Positions 32,393-32,608 of a DNA stretch of 32,608 nucleotides are shown here, in pieces. The notes beneath the pieces were generated by a model, which did no database searches, had not been told where the DNA came from, and saw only the letters and a program-made list of their open reading frames with translations. Made by a program: the position numbers and the translations under genes. Within the stretch, counting starts at the first letter, position 1; every line of letters starts with the position of its first letter. This stretch comes from Lachnospiraceae bacterium. Its GTDB lineage: Bacteria > Bacillota > Clostridia > Lachnospirales > Lachnospiraceae. The stretch is from contig JAFSXN010000084.1 in assembly GCA_017444015.1 (NCBI GenBank), forward strand, positions 1-32,608. The letters run 5' to 3'.

Positions 32393-32608
32393 ACCACCAG
32401 ATCCACAACCACAAGAAAAGCCCGGAAGCCGAAGCCTCCGAGCTCTTCTGTTTGGCCTGTCCTACTGGTGGTAGGATAGGTGGGTTGCTTACAATTCAGA
32501 AATCAGTCTAAACCGAGTTCGTCATAAGTCCGGAAACCTTGATTTCTCAAGGCTCCGAACTTTTTTATGGTGGGTTTGCGAAATGTGATTTACTTAGCAA
32601 AAGCACTC
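32393..32608. repeat. Long hairpin-rich repeat, copy C (runs to the window edge)
   Basis: This copy matches copy A over its visible length, ending at AGCAAAAGCACTC in both. AAGTCCGGA pairs with TCCGAACTT around CCTTGA / TCAAGG and is followed by TTTTTT on the plus strand, so the distal half can act as a plus-strand terminator here. The proximal half carries the same two stems as copies A and B. No gene is present in 32413-32608. Confidence 0.8.

Noticed and set aside
30311-32608. CRISPR-like array
   Set aside because: The repeats are 92-223 bp, irregularly spaced and separated by genes, with no short regular spacers and no cas genes.
30311-32608. True integron attC sites
   Set aside because: No integrase gene, no R/L box core sequences that I can identify, and the stems behave as terminators; only the cassette-like layout is similar.

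Overview
The window looks like chromosome of a Gram-positive, low-to-mid GC Clostridia, most likely a gut or rumen Lachnospiraceae. This rests on style rather than any marker gene: strong GGAGG ribosome binding sites, TTGACA/TATAAT-type promoters, signal-transduction proteins typical of that family (solute-binding-domain GGDEF proteins, dCache hybrid kinases, REC-HD-GYP regulators), an ECF S component, and a uxuA-uxuB pair. No rRNA, tRNA or CRISPR array was seen.

Layout. (1) 105-7392, minus strand: a signalling operon of dCache hybrid histidine kinase, REC-HD-GYP c-di-GMP phosphodiesterase, seven-helix-type hybrid kinase and a truncated dCache sensor. (2) 7462-8774: a YbjQ-family gene and two decayed fragments. 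(3) 8780-16312, minus: a broken SBP-GGDEF gene, two GGDEF-EAL proteins, an alpha/beta hydrolase, an HD phosphohydrolase and an ECF transporter S component. (4) 16474-20748: a very large REC-PAS-GGDEF-EAL-REC-PAS-GGDEF protein. (5) 20973-24064, plus: a polar amino-acid ABC transporter (lipoprotein, permease, ATPase), then a cytidylate-kinase-like protein. (6) 24252-27214, minus: an FeS/receiver remnant, an iron alcohol dehydrogenase with a disrupted cupin partner, and an RsuA-type pseudouridine synthase. (7) 27538-30238, plus: uxuA and uxuB for hexuronate catabolism, with a palindromic operator at the promoter. (8) 30311-32608: two tandem PIN-domain toxin-antitoxin modules separated and bracketed by copies of a conserved hairpin-rich repeat.

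How it works together. About two thirds of the coding capacity is sensory and cyclic-di-GMP related: enzymes expected to make c-di-GMP (GGDEF), enzymes expected to degrade it (EAL, HD-GYP), and phosphorelay kinases adjacent to the HD-GYP regulator. Several sensors are partial or broken (105-917, 8780-10012, 24252-24471), so this repertoire appears to be in active turnover.

Most notable observations. First, a short palindromic element of 66 or 99 bp occurs three times (9027-9092, 9361-9459, 25922-26020). At two sites, removing the element plus one TA restores the host reading frame, which indicates TA target duplication, as for IS630/Tc1-type miniature elements. Second, the right end is a tandem array of PIN toxin-antitoxin cassettes with shared promoter-proximal sequence and shared terminal repeats; one toxin carries a frameshift just after its catalytic aspartate motif.
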